Positions 17,529 to 25,993 of a stretch of DNA of 64,000 nt are shown here, piece after piece; position 1 is the first letter of the stretch; each line of letters starts with the position of its first letter. Both the position numbers and the translations under genes were made by a program. The stretch covers positions 372,001-436,000 of the forward strand of contig NZ_PDJD01000001.1 in NCBI RefSeq assembly GCF_002563925.1. The letters run 5' to 3'. The notes below the pieces were generated by a model. It saw only the letters and a program-made list of their open reading frames with translations. It ran no database searches and was not told where the DNA came from. This DNA is from Serinibacter salmoneus. GTDB taxonomy: Bacteria > Actinomycetota > Actinomycetes > Actinomycetales > Beutenbergiaceae.

Positions 17529-18332
17529 TTGAACACTGTCATTCGCATGCCCGCGCTCGCCGCGGCCTCGCTCGCCCTGGTCCTGGGAGCGTGCAGTTCG
17601 GGAGCGCAGGAGGCCGATTCGGCCACCGAGGCGACCACCGCGGAGACGGCTGAGGCGGCCACCGAGGAGGCGACTGAGGCGGCCACCGAGGAGGCGGCCG
17701 AGGGGGCGACTGAGGAGGCGACTGAGGCGGCCACCGAGGCGGAGTCCGCCGATGCCCCGCAGGAGGGATCCGGGGCGCTCTCCGGCGACTACCACCAGCC
17801 GGGGGAGACGATCTCCGCCGAGGAGCCCCTGCGGGTCCCGACCTACACCAACTACGTGGACCCGGACTCCGAGGGATACGACCCGGTCTTCACCGAGTAC
17901 GCCTCGACCTACACGCTGGGTGAGGTGCGCCCGGGTGCGGCCCAGGATCTCGCCGACCACCTCTCCGCGAGCGACCTGGAGACGCTCGGGGGCTACGACG
18001 TCCACTACCTCGACTTCACCGTCGTGCTGGACGAGGGTCCCGTGGTGCAGGAGACCGACGAGTGGGTCGGCATCTACACGGTGCCGCAGTTCGAGGCCTA
18101 TGACACCACCGGCCTCGAGGGCGGCACGCTGCTCCTCCCGCTGTCGACCTTCGACGCCTGCCGGGCCCCCGACCCCGGGGAACTGACGCGCACCGGGGAG
18201 GTCTCCGGCTGCCAGATCGTGGTGACCGAGCAGGGGGCGCCCATCGACCACCTCGCCTATGTGGGCGACAGCTACATGGGGGCCGACGGCGATACCTACG
18301 GACCCAACCCGGTCACCATCACGATGGGCTGA
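17529..18332 (+). CDS. Hypothetical lipoprotein with Thr-Glu-Ala repeat linker
   Basis: 267 residues from a TTG preceded by GGGGGAAA; an ATG at 17547 is an alternative. The signal ends LVLGAC (Cys22). A 45-residue low-complexity linker made of repeated ATEEATEA units follows, encoded by 24-base tandem repeats, then a beta-rich extracellular domain of about 180 residues with two Cys that could pair (FDACRAP and SGCQIV). No family recognised. It stands alone, convergent with rocD, sharing a bidirectional terminator. Confidence 0.7.
   Translation: MNTVIRMPALAAASLALVLGACSSGAQEADSATEATTAETAEAATEEATEAATEEAAEGATEEATEAATEAESADAPQEGSGALSGDYHQPGETISAEEPLRVPTYTNYVDPDSEGYDPVFTEYASTYTLGEVRPGAAQDLADHLSASDLETLGGYDVHYLDFTVVLDEGPVVQETDEWVGIYTVPQFEAYDTTGLEGGTLLLPLSTFDACRAPDPGELTRTGEVSGCQIVVTEQGAPIDHLAYVGDSYMGADGDTYGPNPVTITMG
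17652..17744 (+). repeat. 24-base tandem repeat inside lipoprotein gene
   Basis: About four imperfect copies of a 24-base unit beginning GAGGCGGCCACC encode the Glu-Ala-Ala-Thr-Glu-Glu-Ala-Thr linker. Such repeats often vary in number between strains. Confidence 0.75.
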
Positions 18333-18346
18333 TCGGGCAGGACGCC

Positions 18347-18378
18347 GACGCCCCCGCACCGAGTGGTGCGGGGGCGTC
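18347..18378. terminator. Bidirectional terminator
   Basis: Perfect 14-bp stem GACGCCCCCGCACC / GGTGCGGGGGCGTC with a GAGT loop, centred between the convergent lipoprotein gene (stop 18332) and rocD (stop 18399). Confidence 0.85.
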
Positions 18379-18398
18379 GTCGTCTCGCGCGGTTGTCC

Positions 18399-19625
18399 TC
18401 AGCCGCGCAGGTCCGCCAGCGCGAGGGTGAGCTGCTCCACCAGCCAGTCCACCTGCTCCGCGGTGATCACCAGCGGGGGAGCCAGCCGCAGCGTGTGCAC
18501 GTGGGTGTCCTTCGCGAGGATGCCGCGGTCCTTGAGCTTCATTGCCACGTCCCGCGCCGTGCCGAGCGCCGGGTCGATGTCGATCCCCGCCCACAGGCCA
18601 CGGCCGCGGATGGCGGTGACGCCGTCGCCCAGCAGAGCGGCCAGGCCCGCGTGCAGGCGCTCGCCGAGGGTGCGGGAACGCTCCTGGAACTCCCCGGTCG
18701 CCATGAGGCGCACGACGGCGGTGGCCACCGCGGCCGCCAGCGGATTCCCGCCGAACGTGGAGCCGTGGGTGCCGGGGGTGAGGACGCCGAGCACGTCCAC
18801 GTCTCCCGCGACGGCGGAGACCGGCACGATCCCGCCGCCCAGGGCCTTGCCCATGACGATGAGGTCGGGCCGCACCCCCTCGTGGTCCACCGCGAAGGTG
18901 TCACCGGTGCGGGCGAAGCCGGACTGCACCTCGTCCGCGATGAACAGCACGCCGGAGTCCGCCGTGATCTCCCGCACGCGGGTCAGGTAGCCCTCGGGCG
19001 GCACGTTCACGCCCGCCTCGCCCTGGATCGGCTCGATCATCACGGCCGCGGTGTTCTCGGTGATGGCGGCGGCGATCGCCTCGGCGTCCCCGAACGGCAC
19101 CGTGACGAAGCCGGGGGTGAAGGGGCCGAACCCGTCCCGGGCCACCGGGTCGTCGGAGAAGCTGACGATCGTGGTGGTGCGGCCGTGGAAGTTGCCCGCC
19201 GCCACGATGATCTCGGGCACAGCGATGCCGCGGACGTCGTGGGCGTGCTTGCGGGCCACCTTGATGGCCGTCTCCACGGCCTCGGCGCCGGTGTTCATCG
19301 GCACCACCATGTCCTTGCGCGTCAGCGCGGCGAGTTCGGTGACGAAGGCCGCCATCTTGTCGTGATGGAACGCGCGGCTGGTGAGGGTGAGCCGGTCCAG
19401 CTGCTCATGCGCCACGCGCAGCAGCTCGGGGTGGCCGTGCCCGAGGTTCACCGCGGAATACGCGGCCAGGCAGTCCAGGTACCGTTCGCCGTCGACATCC
19501 GTCACCCACACGCCCTCGCCCCGCTCGATGACCACCTCCAGCGGATGGTAGTTGTGGGCGGCGTGCGCCTCGATCGCGGCGATCTGCTCGGCGGCCGTAA
19601 CGGTCGGGGTGCTGGTCACGCTCAT
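18399..19625 (-). CDS. rocD: Ornithine aminotransferase
   Basis: 408 residues starting MSVTSTPTVTAAEQ after a GAGGAG; the open frame extends upstream without conserved sequence. Class III aminotransferase: TGAEAVETAIKVARK, the DEVQSGFARTG loop and the PLP lysine in MGKALGGG. NYHPLEVV and LDCLAAYSAVNLGHGHP near the N-terminus are typical of ornithine delta-aminotransferases, which convert ornithine and 2-oxoglutarate to glutamate semialdehyde and glutamate. It follows the dimethylargininase-like gene by 47 bases, so arginine-derived ornithine is the probable substrate. Confidence 0.88.
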   Translation of the reverse strand: MSVTSTPTVTAAEQIAAIEAHAAHNYHPLEVVIERGEGVWVTDVDGERYLDCLAAYSAVNLGHGHPELLRVAHEQLDRLTLTSRAFHHDKMAAFVTELAALTRKDMVVPMNTGAEAVETAIKVARKHAHDVRGIAVPEIIVAAGNFHGRTTTIVSFSDDPVARDGFGPFTPGFVTVPFGDAEAIAAAITENTAAVMIEPIQGEAGVNVPPEGYLTRVREITADSGVLFIADEVQSGFARTGDTFAVDHEGVRPDLIVMGKALGGGIVPVSAVAGDVDVLGVLTPGTHGSTFGGNPLAAAVATAVVRLMATGEFQERSRTLGERLHAGLAALLGDGVTAIRGRGLWAGIDIDPALGTARDVAMKLKDRGILAKDTHVHTLRLAPPLVITAEQVDWLVEQLTLALADLRG

Positions 19626-19672
19626 CGGGTGCTCCTCGTGGCGATCGGGGTCGGGTGGCTCATCACAGGCTC

Positions 19673-20575
19673 TCACGCCCCGGGGGACGTGGCTGTCGGT
19701 GCGTGACGCAGCTCCAGCGTGCAGCACTTGATGCCGCCTCCGCCCTTGAGCAGCTCGGACAGGTCCACCGGCACGGGGGTGAAGCCGGCGGCATGCAACT
19801 GCGCGGCGAATCGCGTGGCCTGCGCGGCGACGACGACGTGGCGGCCGTCGGAGACCGCGTTCAGTCCCAGCACGCAGGCATCCGCCTCGTCGACCTCGAT
19901 CGCGCCCGGGTACAGGGCGGCCAGGCGCGCCCGCGAGGCGGGGGAGAAGGCGGCGGGGAAGTAGGCGATGGTGGCGTCGTCGAGCACCGTCAGAGCGGTG
20001 TCGATGTGGTAGAACCGCGGGTCCACCAGCTCCAGCGACACGACCTCGCGGCCCAGGGCCGCCGCCAACTCGGCGTGTGAGGCGGGGTCGGAGCGGAACC
20101 CCGTCGCGGCCAGCACGCGGTCACCGATCGCGAGGAAGTCGCCCTCACCCTCGTTGACCGCCATGGCCTCCACCACCCGGTAGCCGGAACGGCGCAGCCA
20201 GTCGGCGTAGTGCCGGGCCTCACCGGCCCGCTGCGGGTAGTGGAAGCGGACGGCGAGCGCCACGTCGTCCACCACGGTGGCGCCGTTGGCGGCGAACACC
20301 ATGTCCGGCAGGCCCGGGGCTCCCTCGATGACCTCGACCCGATGCCCCAACGCCGTGTAGGTGCGCCGCAGGTTCTCCCACTGCGTCATCACGAGGTCGT
20401 GATCCACCGGCACGTCCGGGTGCATCCAGGGGTTGATGGCGTAGGTGACGTCGAAGTGCGTGGGGCGGCACATGAGGTAGTGGCGCGAGGAGGCCACCCG
20501 CGTGGGTTCTGCGGTGGTCGCGGTAGTGGGGTCGCTGGTGGGCACGGTGGAGCGTGCGGTGAGCTCGGCGGTCAT
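19673..20575 (-). CDS. Amidinotransferase-fold hydrolase, dimethylargininase-like
   Basis: 300 residues from an ATG with GGGAGAGAG upstream. Motifs of the arginine-modifying fold are present: LPDMVFAANGA, NEGEGDF, the catalytic His in FYHIDTALTVL and the nucleophilic Cys in GGGGIKCCTLEL near the end. Relatives hydrolyse dimethylarginine, or arginine itself (arginine deiminase/dihydrolase types). With rocD directly downstream and an Lrp-type regulator divergent, a role in arginine breakdown toward glutamate is likely. Exact substrate cannot be fixed by eye. Confidence 0.82.
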   Translation of the reverse strand: MTAELTARSTVPTSDPTTATTAEPTRVASSRHYLMCRPTHFDVTYAINPWMHPDVPVDHDLVMTQWENLRRTYTALGHRVEVIEGAPGLPDMVFAANGATVVDDVALAVRFHYPQRAGEARHYADWLRRSGYRVVEAMAVNEGEGDFLAIGDRVLAATGFRSDPASHAELAAALGREVVSLELVDPRFYHIDTALTVLDDATIAYFPAAFSPASRARLAALYPGAIEVDEADACVLGLNAVSDGRHVVVAAQATRFAAQLHAAGFTPVPVDLSELLKGGGGIKCCTLELRHAPTATSPGA

Positions 20576-20671
20576 CTCTCTCCCAGTCTCGTTCGGGGCG
20601 CCAGTCGAGGCTGCGACCACGGTGACACGGCGCGACGGCGCACGGCAATGCCGTTCGGTTGCGCATCGGGA

Positions 20672-20713
20672 CAATGGATCGCCACAGTTTCTGGCTGTTG
20701 TGGCGATTCATTG
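20672..20713. promoter_or_regulatory. Lrp/AsnC-type operator palindrome
   Basis: Arms 20672-20686 (CAATGGATCGCCACA) and 20699-20713 (TGTGGCGATTCATTG) pair at 14 of 15 positions around a 12-base centre, in the divergent region between the dimethylargininase-like gene and the Lrp gene. A TACCAT -10 (20726-20731) follows for the Lrp gene. Confidence 0.75.
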
Positions 20714-20738
20714 CGCTGGCCCCGTTACCATGGCGGGC

Positions 20739-21170
20739 ATGGATGAGATCGACCACCGGATCCTCGCCGCGCTCGTCGCCGACGCCCGCGCCACCTACGC
20801 GGAGATCGGCGCCGACGTGGGTCTGTCCGCGCCGGCGGTGAAGCGGCGGGTGGACAAGTTGCAGGACTCCGGGGTGATCCGCGGGTTCACCGCCGTGGTG
20901 GACCCGGAGGTCCTCGGGTGGAACATCGAGGCGATGATCGACGTGTACTGCCAGGGCCGGATCTCGCCGGCCGAGTTGCGTGCGGCGTGGCTGCCGATCC
21001 CCGAGGTGGTGCAGGCCTCGACCGTGGCGGGATCCGCGGACGCCGTGCTGCGGGTGCGCGCGCGCAGCGTGCCGCACCTGGAGGAGACCCTGGAACGCAT
21101 CCGGGAGGCCGCCGCCATCGAGCGCACCGAGTCCACCGTGGTGCTCTCCCGGCTCATCGAGCGCGGCTGA
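20739..21170 (+). CDS. Lrp/AsnC-family transcriptional regulator
   Basis: 143 residues from MDEIDHRILAALVADAR, the usual beginning for this family; an in-frame ATG at 20730 adds three residues. N-terminal helix-turn-helix (TYAEIGADVGLSAPAVKRRVDKL) and C-terminal RAM ligand-binding domain (about residues 65-140). A TACCAT -10 at 20726-20731 ends 7 bases before ATG 20739, suggesting a leaderless transcript. It is divergent from the ddaH-like/rocD pair with a palindromic operator between, so it probably controls those genes in response to arginine or ornithine. Confidence 0.88.
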   Translation: MDEIDHRILAALVADARATYAEIGADVGLSAPAVKRRVDKLQDSGVIRGFTAVVDPEVLGWNIEAMIDVYCQGRISPAELRAAWLPIPEVVQASTVAGSADAVLRVRARSVPHLEETLERIREAAAIERTESTVVLSRLIERG

Positions 21171-21184
21171 GCGGCGTGCCCGTA

Positions 21185-21268
21185 GGGCGAGGCGGGGCCC
21201 GCTCTGCCCGGGCGCTCGTCCCTCGCGCCCCATGCCCAGCCGCTCCGGAGCGGGCCCCCGCCTCGCCC
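21185..21268. repeat. Long inverted repeat downstream of lrp
   Basis: GGGCGAGGCGGGGCCCGCTC (21185-21204) and its complement with one extra C (21248-21268) enclose 43 bases. It begins 14 bases after the Lrp stop. Overlapping it, about 30 bases beginning GCTCTGCCCGG recur as a direct repeat at 21201-21231 and 21289-21318. Likely a terminator region for the Lrp and LigD genes. Confidence 0.65.
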
Positions 21269-21338
21269 CGTGAGTCGCCCGCGGTCGCGCTCTGCCCGGC
21301 GCTCGTCCCTCGCCCCGCGAGCCCGCCCGCGGTTGCCC

Positions 21339-22448
21339 TCAGTCGGTGTGGCGGGCCCGGGAGGGCTGCACCCGGGGCGGTTCGCCGGGCATTTTGGGGT
21401 AGTCCGGCGGATAGACCGCCTCGCCGAGTCCGTGATCGCGCTCGTCGCGCTCCACCCACTCCAGGAGGGTCTCCAGGCCGGCGGCCGGCACGGCATCGGT
21501 GCCGTTCGCGTCCGCGAACAGGTCGCCGACCTCCGCGAATCGCGCGGGCATCGTGTGCACGGTGAAGTCGTCCGGCTCCACGTCGGTGACCTCCTCCCAT
21601 CGCAGCGGCGCGGAGACGGTCGCCCGCGGGTTGGCGCGCACCGAGTACGCCGAGGCCATCGTGCGGTCGCGGGCCATCTGGTTGTAGTCCACAAAGATCC
21701 GCTCGCCGCGCTCCTCCTTCCACCACGCGGTCGTGACGCGGTTCGGGTCTCGCCGCTCGACCTCCCGGCCCAGGGCCAACAGGGCGCGGCGCGCCGCCAC
21801 GAAGTCCCACTCCGGGCGGATCGGGGCGAACAGGTGCAGCCCGCGACCGCCGGAGGTCTTGGGCACGAGGGTGAGTCCCGCCTCGTGCGCCACCTCCCGC
21901 ACCAGTCCGGCGACGGCGGCGGCGTCGGCGAAGTCCGTGCCCGGCTGCGGATCGAGGTCGATGCGCAACTGGTCGGGGTGGTCCACCCCGCCGCCCTCCC
22001 CGCCGCCCTCCCCGCCGCCCTCCTCGCCGTCCTGCGCGGCGCGCCGGACCGGCCAGGGATGGAACGTGATCGTGCCCATCTGCACCGCCCACACGATGAC
22101 CGCGAGCTCGGTGGGGCAGATCTCCCGTGCGGTGCGCCCCGAGGGGAAGGTGACCTCCACGCTCTCGAGCCAGTCCGGTGCGCCCGAGGGGACCCGCTTG
22201 GAGTAGAACCCATCGCCCTTGGCTCCGGTGCGGGTGGTCAGCGTCATGCCCTCGGCGTACCCCTTCGGCCACCGTTCCAGGGCCGTGGGCCGGTCCCGCA
22301 GTGCCGCGAGGAGGCCCTCACCCACACTCACGGTGTACCGGGCGAGGTCCTCCTTGGTGACTCCGGGTCCCGCGAAGAGCACCCGGTCGGGTGAACTCAG
22401 GCGCACGGGGCGGCCGGCGGCGTCGATCTCGATCGCTGAGGTGGCCAT
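21339..22448 (-). CDS. LigD-type polymerase-domain protein (NHEJ primase-polymerase)
   Basis: 369 residues, the stand-alone archaeo-eukaryotic primase polymerase domain of LigD. VLFAGPGVTKEDLARYT starts the domain; the metal site is RIDLDPQPG, followed by TSGGRGLHLFAPI and DYNQMARDRTMASAYSVRANPRATVSAPL. In bacterial end joining this domain fills gaps and adds ribonucleotides. A Gly/Glu insertion (GGGEGGGEGGG), encoded by 12-base repeats near 21989-22028, precedes the catalytic strand and should be a flexible loop. No ligase or Ku gene lies in the window. Confidence 0.88.
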   Translation of the reverse strand: MATSAIEIDAAGRPVRLSSPDRVLFAGPGVTKEDLARYTVSVGEGLLAALRDRPTALERWPKGYAEGMTLTTRTGAKGDGFYSKRVPSGAPDWLESVEVTFPSGRTAREICPTELAVIVWAVQMGTITFHPWPVRRAAQDGEEGGGEGGGEGGGVDHPDQLRIDLDPQPGTDFADAAAVAGLVREVAHEAGLTLVPKTSGGRGLHLFAPIRPEWDFVAARRALLALGREVERRDPNRVTTAWWKEERGERIFVDYNQMARDRTMASAYSVRANPRATVSAPLRWEEVTDVEPDDFTVHTMPARFAEVGDLFADANGTDAVPAAGLETLLEWVERDERDHGLGEAVYPPDYPKMPGEPPRVQPSRARHTD

Positions 22449-22777
22449 GGGCGGAGCCTACGCAGCGCGTGACGTGCGGGCCAGGGCCACCACCCACCCG
22501 GTACTTGAGGTGTGAAGAACTTGATTCGTGATAAGGAATCCGCCCGGGTCGCAAACCGGATCCCCAGCGCGACGCGTGAGGGTGGCAGGCTGGTTTCACG
22601 GTCGATTGCGGCGATGTCGCAGCCGGCCGAGAGTCCCCGGGTCGCGAGTCGTGCCCTCACACGCGTGCCGACCCGGCGGCTCGGGTCCTCCCCCACAGGC
22701 CCGAGCCGGGCTGGCGGACGGGAGGTGCGCCCTCCCGTCCGCCAGATCGTCCGCCTGTGGACCGCCGCTCGTCGGCG
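22449..22777. other. Intergenic region between LigD polymerase and histidine kinase genes
   Basis: 329 bases without a convincing gene. It contains the strong stem-loop at 22711-22745 and a second 9-bp stem (CGGCTCGGG near 22677 with CCCGAGCCG near 22700). The stretch 22500-22545 is locally A/T-richer and probably holds the promoter of the LigD polymerase gene. Confidence 0.5.
22711..22745 (-). terminator. Terminator after histidine kinase gene
   Basis: Perfect 15-bp stem CTGGCGGACGGGAGG / CCTCCCGTCCGCCAG with a five-base loop, 33 bases beyond the kinase stop; a second stem follows. No U-tract. Confidence 0.7.
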
Positions 22778-25012
22778 TCAGGCGCGCGCAATCACGGTGT
22801 CGGCCACGGCCCGCACGTCCCCACTGTGCGCCGAGAGCGCCGCGACCATCCGTTCCAGGTCGCGCTCCCGGCCTGCCTGTGCCACGAGCGTGACGGTGTC
22901 CCCTGCGGCGCTCACCGACAGGGTCACGCGCTGCGGGAGCGTGTCGCCGGTGAGCGCCGCCTGCAGGAGTTCAGTGGCGGCCGGCGGGGCCCGTAGGAGG
23001 TCGCTGGTCGTGGCGAGCACCACCTCCGATCCCGCGAGTCTGGCATCGCGGATCGCCTGTGCGAGTTTCGGTGTCAGGCCGAACGGCAGGTGCAACTCGT
23101 ACCGGATGGTTCGTTCCAGGACATCGGCTTCCTCCAGCACGCTGGGGTCGCTGAGGTCCAGGTCGCCGCGCGCGATCGCGCCGAGCGTGGGGTCGAGAAG
23201 TCGGTGGATGTGGCGCGTGCGGGCGCGCACATCGGCGGTATGGCGCGCCGCAGCCGACTCGCGTGCCTGCTCGGCCGCGAGTTGGGCCTGTTCCCGGTCT
23301 CGCTCCGCCCCCATCGACAGCAGGATGTGCCGAAGGATGGTGCCGAGGGCGGCGGGCCACAGCGTGCTGAGGATCGAGGGAAGCGATCGGATGAGCAACG
23401 CGGGATCTCCCTCGTGCCCGGCACCGATGATCATCGGGATCATGACCCCCAGACACATCGCGCCCGCCGCAACCGGTGCGAGCACCCCTGACCGCAGGGC
23501 GGCGGAGATCCCGGGAGCCAAGGCTGCGAGCGAGATGGGCCAGGCCAGCGGGCCGATGATGTCATCGGGTCCCGAGGTGGTGACGAATGCGAGCAGGCCC
23601 AGCGCGGCGACGGCCTGCAGGGCCACGTGAACACCGAGGTCGGCCCGTTGCTCGCCGCGCCAGATGGTGATCCCCCCGAATGCCAGGAGACCCGCCGCCC
23701 ACACCAGCCAGTACCAGCTCTGTCCCAGCAAGAGGACGGCGACGATGCCGTGACCGATTGCGAGGAGCGCGAGGGGGAGGAGCACACCGGCTGCTCCCCA
23801 GCGCGGGTCGGTCAACGAGGAGGTGAGGCAGTGCGCGCGCGTGGCCGCGCTCCCCTCACGTGCCTTCCGCCAGTCGGAGAACTGCCACGAGAGCACCACG
23901 GCGGTGCCCTGACCAGGGGTCGAGGTCACCGACACCTCGCCACCGACCTCGGCCAGGCGTTCACGGACCGAGTGCCGCATGCCGAAGGACTCTCGAGTGC
24001 GTGACGGGTCGAAACCGCACCCGTGATCGACGACGCGCACGACGACGCGCTCGGGTTCCTTCGTCACCGTCACGGTGGCCTGCGTGACGCCCGCATGCCG
24101 CTCGACGTTGCGGATGGCCTCGGCCACGGCACCGGCGAGAGCGTGCGTGACCTCCGCGGGGAGCTCGGGGCCGAGTGCCACCTCAGGTCCGTGCACGGTG
24201 ATCCCGGGGATCCCTCGCTGCACGGCGTCCAAGGCCCGGGTGAGGGAGGACGTCGGGACATCACCGCTGCAGGTGGGGTCCTCCTGGTCGAGTTCGGCGG
24301 CCTGGTGCTCGACATCCTGCAGTCGCAGCAGGGCGCGGCGGGCCTCGTCGCGCGCATCGGTGCGTGAGACGGCGAGCGAGGCAACATGCCGCAGCGCCGG
24401 GAGCACCGCATCGTGCAGCGTGCGCTGGACCGCGCGATGGGCCGTGAGCTTCGCGCGTTGCGCTGCCGTCTCGAGCGAGGCCTGGGCGACCTCCCGGCGC
24501 GCGCGCTCCACCCGCAGATCGGCTGCCTCCATACCAGGCAACGCGATCGCCAATCCGGCGGTCGCGGCCATCGGCGGCAGGATGAGCTGGACGGCCTCGG
24601 CGGTGGGCCCGTGCGGTATCGCAGCGATGACCGACGCCGCCACGAGGACGAGCAGTGTCATCACCGACAAGCCGGGGGAACGTCGCAACATGACCACGGT
24701 GAGGAACATGAGGGAGACCATCAGGAGTGCCGCCACGTCGCGTGGCATGTTCCCGGGCCCGGATACGGCGAGCAGGAAGCTGGCCGTGCCGACGGCGATG
24801 GTCGTCATCGTCAGCCAGAGCGGCGGTCGCCGCCGGAAGGCGACGGGCACGAACACCTGGGCAACCGCGGTGTAGGTGACAGCAGCGATCGTCGCGAGAC
24901 CGGAGACCGGCAAGGAGATCGCCACGATCAGCCACGCACCACTCACCGCCCCGAGGAACACGGAGACGGTCTTTCGCGCTGCGACCTCGACGCGCAAACC
25001 CTCGATCGGCAT
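22778..25012 (-). CDS. NarL-type sensor histidine kinase with duplicated membrane module
   Basis: 744 residues, about twice the usual length. N-terminal membrane part (helices about 17-160), a HisKA_3-like dimerisation segment HRAVQRTLHDAVLPALRHV (probable phospho-His200) and an HATPase with N-box AEAIRNVERHAG (about 297-308) and G-box VDHGCGFDP (about 328-336). A second set of roughly five helices (about 405-565) follows, then a second dimerisation-like helix HIHRLLDPTLGAIARG (601-616) and a degenerate C-terminal domain without N or G boxes. It lies 59 bases after the response regulator gene and should phosphorylate it. The second module may act as a sensory or regulatory pseudokinase (inference). 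Confidence 0.8.
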   Translation of the reverse strand: MPIEGLRVEVAARKTVSVFLGAVSGAWLIVAISLPVSGLATIAAVTYTAVAQVFVPVAFRRRPPLWLTMTTIAVGTASFLLAVSGPGNMPRDVAALLMVSLMFLTVVMLRRSPGLSVMTLLVLVAASVIAAIPHGPTAEAVQLILPPMAATAGLAIALPGMEAADLRVERARREVAQASLETAAQRAKLTAHRAVQRTLHDAVLPALRHVASLAVSRTDARDEARRALLRLQDVEHQAAELDQEDPTCSGDVPTSSLTRALDAVQRGIPGITVHGPEVALGPELPAEVTHALAGAVAEAIRNVERHAGVTQATVTVTKEPERVVVRVVDHGCGFDPSRTRESFGMRHSVRERLAEVGGEVSVTSTPGQGTAVVLSWQFSDWRKAREGSAATRAHCLTSSLTDPRWGAAGVLLPLALLAIGHGIVAVLLLGQSWYWLVWAAGLLAFGGITIWRGEQRADLGVHVALQAVAALGLLAFVTTSGPDDIIGPLAWPISLAALAPGISAALRSGVLAPVAAGAMCLGVMIPMIIGAGHEGDPALLIRSLPSILSTLWPAALGTILRHILLSMGAERDREQAQLAAEQARESAAARHTADVRARTRHIHRLLDPTLGAIARGDLDLSDPSVLEEADVLERTIRYELHLPFGLTPKLAQAIRDARLAGSEVVLATTSDLLRAPPAATELLQAALTGDTLPQRVTLSVSAAGDTVTLVAQAGRERDLERMVAALSAHSGDVRAVADTVIARA

Positions 25013-25071
25013 CAGGGGAAGGGTCCCTCAGATCGAACCCGGGGAATCGTGATCGGCCGCACGTGTCCGCG

Positions 25072-25746
25072 TCACGGTCGCCGGAACGGGTCGATGTGAC
25101 CGGCCTGGATGCTGCGCGCCACCGCGTCCCGTGGGCCCTGAGGAGGCTCGAGCCCGGCCTCGGAGAACGCGATCATCGCGCGGTTCATGTGCGTGCGCGC
25201 GGTCGCCACGGAGATGTCCAGATCAGCGGCCACCGCGGCCCAGGTCATGCCCAGGGCCACGCGCTCCAGCACCTCGCGCTCGCGGACGCTCATGTGCACG
25301 TGAGCCGCCGGGTCCTGGGTGATCTGCAGGGCGAGGCGCGAGGAGACGAAGTGCACGCCGCGCGCGGCCGATCGGATCGCCTCCGCCAGTTGCGTCTCGG
25401 GGTCGCCCTTGAGCGCGAGCGCCAGGGCACCGGATCGCAGTGCCTCACCGATCATCGCGGGACGGTGTTCATTGGTGAACAGGACCACGCCGATACCGGC
25501 AGCCACGAGCGACGCGACGTTGTCACCCACCTGCGACCCGTCTCCGAGTTCGACATCCAGGAGCGCGACGTCGTAGGCGTCGGGGGCTCCTCGCGCGGCG
25601 AGCGCGCTCGCGACGGTCGTGGCCGCGTGGACGACCTCGATGTCGGCCATCGGCATGAGCGTGGCCACGATGCCCCGGAGCATCACGGGGTGGTCGTCGA
25701 TGGCGACTACCCGCAGTGGGGGTGTGGGCGGGTTGGGCGAGGTCAT
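25072..25746 (-). CDS. NarL/FixJ-family response regulator
   Basis: 224 residues from the ATG preceded by GGAG. Receiver domain with the acidic pair AIDDHP and phospho-acceptor Asp64 in LLDVELGDG; C-terminal LuxR-type helix-turn-helix (SVREREVLERVALGMTWAAVAADLDISVATARTH). The first gene of a two-gene operon with the large histidine kinase; targets unknown. The usual receiver KP motif is reduced to ALKGDP. Confidence 0.9.
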   Translation of the reverse strand: MTSPNPPTPPLRVVAIDDHPVMLRGIVATLMPMADIEVVHAATTVASALAARGAPDAYDVALLDVELGDGSQVGDNVASLVAAGIGVVLFTNEHRPAMIGEALRSGALALALKGDPETQLAEAIRSAARGVHFVSSRLALQITQDPAAHVHMSVREREVLERVALGMTWAAVAADLDISVATARTHMNRAMIAFSEAGLEPPQGPRDAVARSIQAGHIDPFRRP

Positions 25747-25879
25747 GTGTCTCCGGCCTGGAGAAACGAACGCGTCGGCGACGGGTCGGTCCTCAGCCAG
25801 GTTATCGAAGCGGCGCGCAGGTGGCCACCGCGGCTCGAAATATGCTCCGATGCCACGCCCCTGTGGCACCGGAGCCGTC

Positions 25880-25917
25880 GGGCGGGGCAGTGGTGGTGCA
25901 GCACCACCGCCCCGCCC
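25880..25917 (-). terminator. Stem-loop downstream of MOSC gene
   Basis: GGGCGGGGC and GGTGGTGC pair with GCACCACC and GCCCCGCCC (25880-25917) with a three-base bulge on the left side and a one-base apex. It lies 77 bases beyond the MOSC stop on the minus strand and upstream of the response regulator. The surrounding 247-base gap shows nothing else clear. Confidence 0.55.
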
Positions 25918-25993
25918 ACCAACTACTCAACCGCATTCCCTCACGGTGCGGCAGTCATCCATTCCGATGACAGGACGAAAGTCTGCATCGGGT

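Noticed and set aside
17652-17744. Tandem repeats as a CRISPR array
   Set aside because: Period 24 without spacers, in frame with a lipoprotein linker, and no cas genes.
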